A stretch of DNA of 38,745 nucleotides, taken from the NCBI RefSeq assembly GCF_001984095.1, contig NZ_LYVQ01000030.1:1-38745 (forward strand), given 5' to 3'. Made by a program: the position numbers and the translations under genes. Under the pieces are notes generated by a model that saw only the letters and a program-made list of their open reading frames with translations, was not told where the DNA came from and made no database searches. Source of the DNA: Pelomonas sp. KK5. GTDB lineage: Bacteria; Pseudomonadota; Gammaproteobacteria; Burkholderiales; Burkholderiaceae_C. Of the stretch, positions 37,113-38,745 are shown in pieces (position 1 is the first letter of the stretch; every line of letters starts with the position of its first letter).

Positions 37113-37203
37113 GACAAACAAACCCGCGCAGGCGCCGAAGCCGCACCAAGGCTGGCCCGGCCGGGGGGTTGACATTGGTTTCTCGAAAGAGCCCGTCTGG
37201 ATC

Positions 37204-38346
37204 ATGTCCGACCTGAGCAGCAACAGCATCCTGAACCCCGCGCTGATCCGACAGCAAACCCCGCAGCCCACCCAGTTGCCCGTCACGTCGTATTTCGACG
37301 ATGCCCTGTTTCGCCGCGAGCAGGAACTGATCTTCCAGCACGGTCCCCGTTACCTGGGCCACTCGCTTGCGGTCCCCGAAGTCGGCGACTACTACGCGCT
37401 GCCGCAGGAGGGCGAGGGCCGCACGCTGGTGCGCACGCCCGAGGGCATCGAGCTGATCTCCAACGTCTGCCGCCACCGCCAGGCGCTGATGCTGCGTGGC
37501 CGCGGCCAGGTCGGCAACGCGAAGACCAACATCGTCTGCCCGCTGCACCGCTGGACCTACAACCTCAAGGGCGAACTGGTCGGCGCCCCGCACTTCAAGC
37601 AGGACCCCTGCCTGCACCTGAATCGTTACAAGGTGCGCGAATGGAACGGCCTGCTGTTCGAGGACAACGGCCACGACGTCGCCGCGCACCTGCAGTCGCT
37701 GGGCCCGCGCGGCTCACTGGACTTTGACGGTTATGTGCTGGACAAGGTGCAGATTCACGAGTGCGACTACAACTGGAAGACCTTCATCGAGGTCTACCTC
37801 GAGGACTACCACGTCGGCCCCTTCCACCCGGGCCTGGGCCAGTTCGTCACCTGCGAGGACCTGAGCTGGGAGTTCGGCCGCCACCACTCGGTGCAGACGG
37901 TGGGCGTGAACCGCGAGCTGGAGCGCCCCGGCTCGGCCGTGTACCAGCGCTGGCACGATGAGCTGCTGAAGTTCCGCGGCGGCCGTCCGCCCGAGCAGGG
38001 CGCGATCTGGCTGACCTACTACCCGCACATCATGGTCGAGTGGTATCCGCATGTGCTGGTGGTCTCCACGCTGTTCCCCAAGGGCCCGCAGAAGACCACC
38101 AACATCGTCGAGTTCTACTACCCCGAGGAGATCGCCGCCTTCGAGCGCGACTTCGTCGAGGCCCACCAGGCCGCCTATATGGAGACCTGCAAGGAAGACG
38201 ACGAGATCGCCGAGCGCATGGACGCCGGCCGCCGCGCGCTGATGGAGCGCGGGGACAATGAGGTCGGCCCGTACCAGAGCCCGATGGAGGACGGCATGCT
38301 GCACTTCCACGAGTGGTATCGCCGCGAAATGAACTTCCGGGGTTGA
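37204..38346 (+). CDS. Rieske-type aromatic ring-hydroxylating oxygenase, alpha subunit
   Basis: 380 aa. The Rieske [2Fe-2S] ligands are C89-x-H91 and C112-x2-H115 (NVCRHRQALMLRGRG ... VCPLHRWTYN). The catalytic domain has the mononuclear-iron motif YLEDYHVGPFHPGL with H203 and H208 and the bridging acidic residue just before. Both centres are intact, so it should be an active mono- or dioxygenase fed by a separate reductase; no ferredoxin, reductase or beta subunit lies in the window. It is divergent from xseB. Its GTG-started neighbour follows after 4 nt. Substrate unknown; nothing here indicates an aromatic-degradation cluster. Confidence 0.88.
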   Translation: MSDLSSNSILNPALIRQQTPQPTQLPVTSYFDDALFRREQELIFQHGPRYLGHSLAVPEVGDYYALPQEGEGRTLVRTPEGIELISNVCRHRQALMLRGRGQVGNAKTNIVCPLHRWTYNLKGELVGAPHFKQDPCLHLNRYKVREWNGLLFEDNGHDVAAHLQSLGPRGSLDFDGYVLDKVQIHECDYNWKTFIEVYLEDYHVGPFHPGLGQFVTCEDLSWEFGRHHSVQTVGVNRELERPGSAVYQRWHDELLKFRGGRPPEQGAIWLTYYPHIMVEWYPHVLVVSTLFPKGPQKTTNIVEFYYPEEIAAFERDFVEAHQAAYMETCKEDDEIAERMDAGRRALMERGDNEVGPYQSPMEDGMLHFHEWYRREMNFRG

Positions 38347-38350
38347 ACAC

Positions 38351-38745
38351 GTGCCGCCTGCGTTGCTGATGATCGCGGCGACGCTGCTGTTCTCGCTGAT
38401 GGGTGTCTGCGTCAAGCTGGCGTCCGACATCTACAGCGCCGGCGAGATCGTCATGTACCGCGGCCTGATCGGGATGGCGATGCTGGGCACGATGTGCCGC
38501 ATGAGCGGCGTGCCGCTGCGCACGCCGGTGCCGGCGATGCACTTCTGGCGCAGCCTGTCGGGCGTGGCCGCGCTGTCGCTGTGGTTCTACTCGATCAGCC
38601 GCCTGCCGCTGGCGACCGCGATGACGCTGAACTACATGTCCAGCATCTGGATGGCGATGTTCCTGCTGGGCGGCGCGGTGCTGGTGGCCGGCGCCCGGCG
38701 CGTGGACGGCAAGCTGGTCGCCTCGGTGCTGGTGGGCTTCCTCGG
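38351..38745 (+). CDS. EamA/DMT family transporter, N-terminal part (cut by window edge)
   Basis: Begins at GTG 38351, 4 nt after the Rieske gene stop, and runs open for 131 codons to the window end. The sequence PPALLMIAATLLFSLMGVCVKLA, then EIVMYRGLIGMAMLG, HFWRSLSGVAALSLWFYSISRLPLATAMTLNYMSSIWMAMFLL shows the first four membrane segments of an EamA half; the YRG...L and RSL...L...FYSI pattern is typical of this family. The tight spacing suggests co-transcription with the oxygenase gene. A member of the same superfamily as rarD, but not a close copy. Confidence 0.85.
   Translation, partial: MPPALLMIAATLLFSLMGVCVKLASDIYSAGEIVMYRGLIGMAMLGTMCRMSGVPLRTPVPAMHFWRSLSGVAALSLWFYSISRLPLATAMTLNYMSSIWMAMFLLGGAVLVAGARRVDGKLVASVLVGFL

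Noticed and set aside
37163-37190. TTGACA box at about 37170 as the Rieske gene promoter
   Set aside because: No acceptable -10 lies 16-18 nt downstream (CCCGTC region).

Overview
This is a GC-rich, densely packed chromosomal segment. Its gene content and protein sequences fit a betaproteobacterium of the order Burkholderiales (Rubrivivax/Roseateles/Leptothrix-like; the genus is inferred). Supporting signs are a BPSS1780-type membrane protein, the choline-kinase-fold homoserine kinase next to DUF2782 and polA, a single LolC/E-type permease with LolD, the xseB-ispA-dxs order and a TctB/TctA pair. I see no rRNA, tRNA, insertion sequence, phage gene, CRISPR array or integration site, and no gene-free stretch longer than 300 bases.

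Layout. 78-6595 is a tightly packed minus-strand run: a deoxyinosine-type DNA glycosylase, a secreted amidohydrolase, a spermidine-synthase-like protein, an orphan GspE/PilB-type ATPase, TctB and a strongly diverged TctA. 6607-8246 (plus) holds MscS and a fatty-acid hydroxylase. 8233-11807 (minus) holds lolC-lolD-purU-tatD. 11845-13433 holds two divergent orphan periplasmic binding proteins. polA (minus) diverges from DUF2782-thrB-BPSS1780-PhoX (plus, to 20478). uvrD (minus) diverges from a YchJ-like gene, followed by a 40-codon small ORF and truC. 24426-26748 pairs a PVA-dehydrogenase-like quinoprotein with a beta-lactamase-fold protein that has lost its metal ligands. 26727-28088 (minus) pairs a MoaD/ThiS-like ubiquitin-fold protein with an Asp-box propeller. 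Then come rarD (plus), ahpC-ahpF (minus), lysA/lysR (divergent), xseB-ispA-dxs (minus), a Rieske oxygenase (plus) and the start of a DMT transporter cut by the window edge.

How the genes work together. xseB-ispA-dxs supplies isoprenoid precursors. ahpC-ahpF is a complete peroxide-reducing pair. LysR very probably controls lysA, as in E. coli. LolD with its permease exports lipoproteins. TctB/TctA lack a binding protein, and the GspE-like ATPase lacks any pilus or secretion partner nearby.

Most of the window is ordinary core genome. The points worth a second look are: the metal-less MBL protein beside the quinoprotein; the MoaD-like/propeller pair with no activating enzyme nearby; the TctA that lacks family signature motifs; a recurrent layout in which a -10-like hexamer lies 6-9 nt before the start codon of operon-leading genes, suggesting leaderless transcripts; and several hairpins at operon ends, one of them inside the lysR coding sequence. 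All promoter and terminator calls were made by eye and are tentative.
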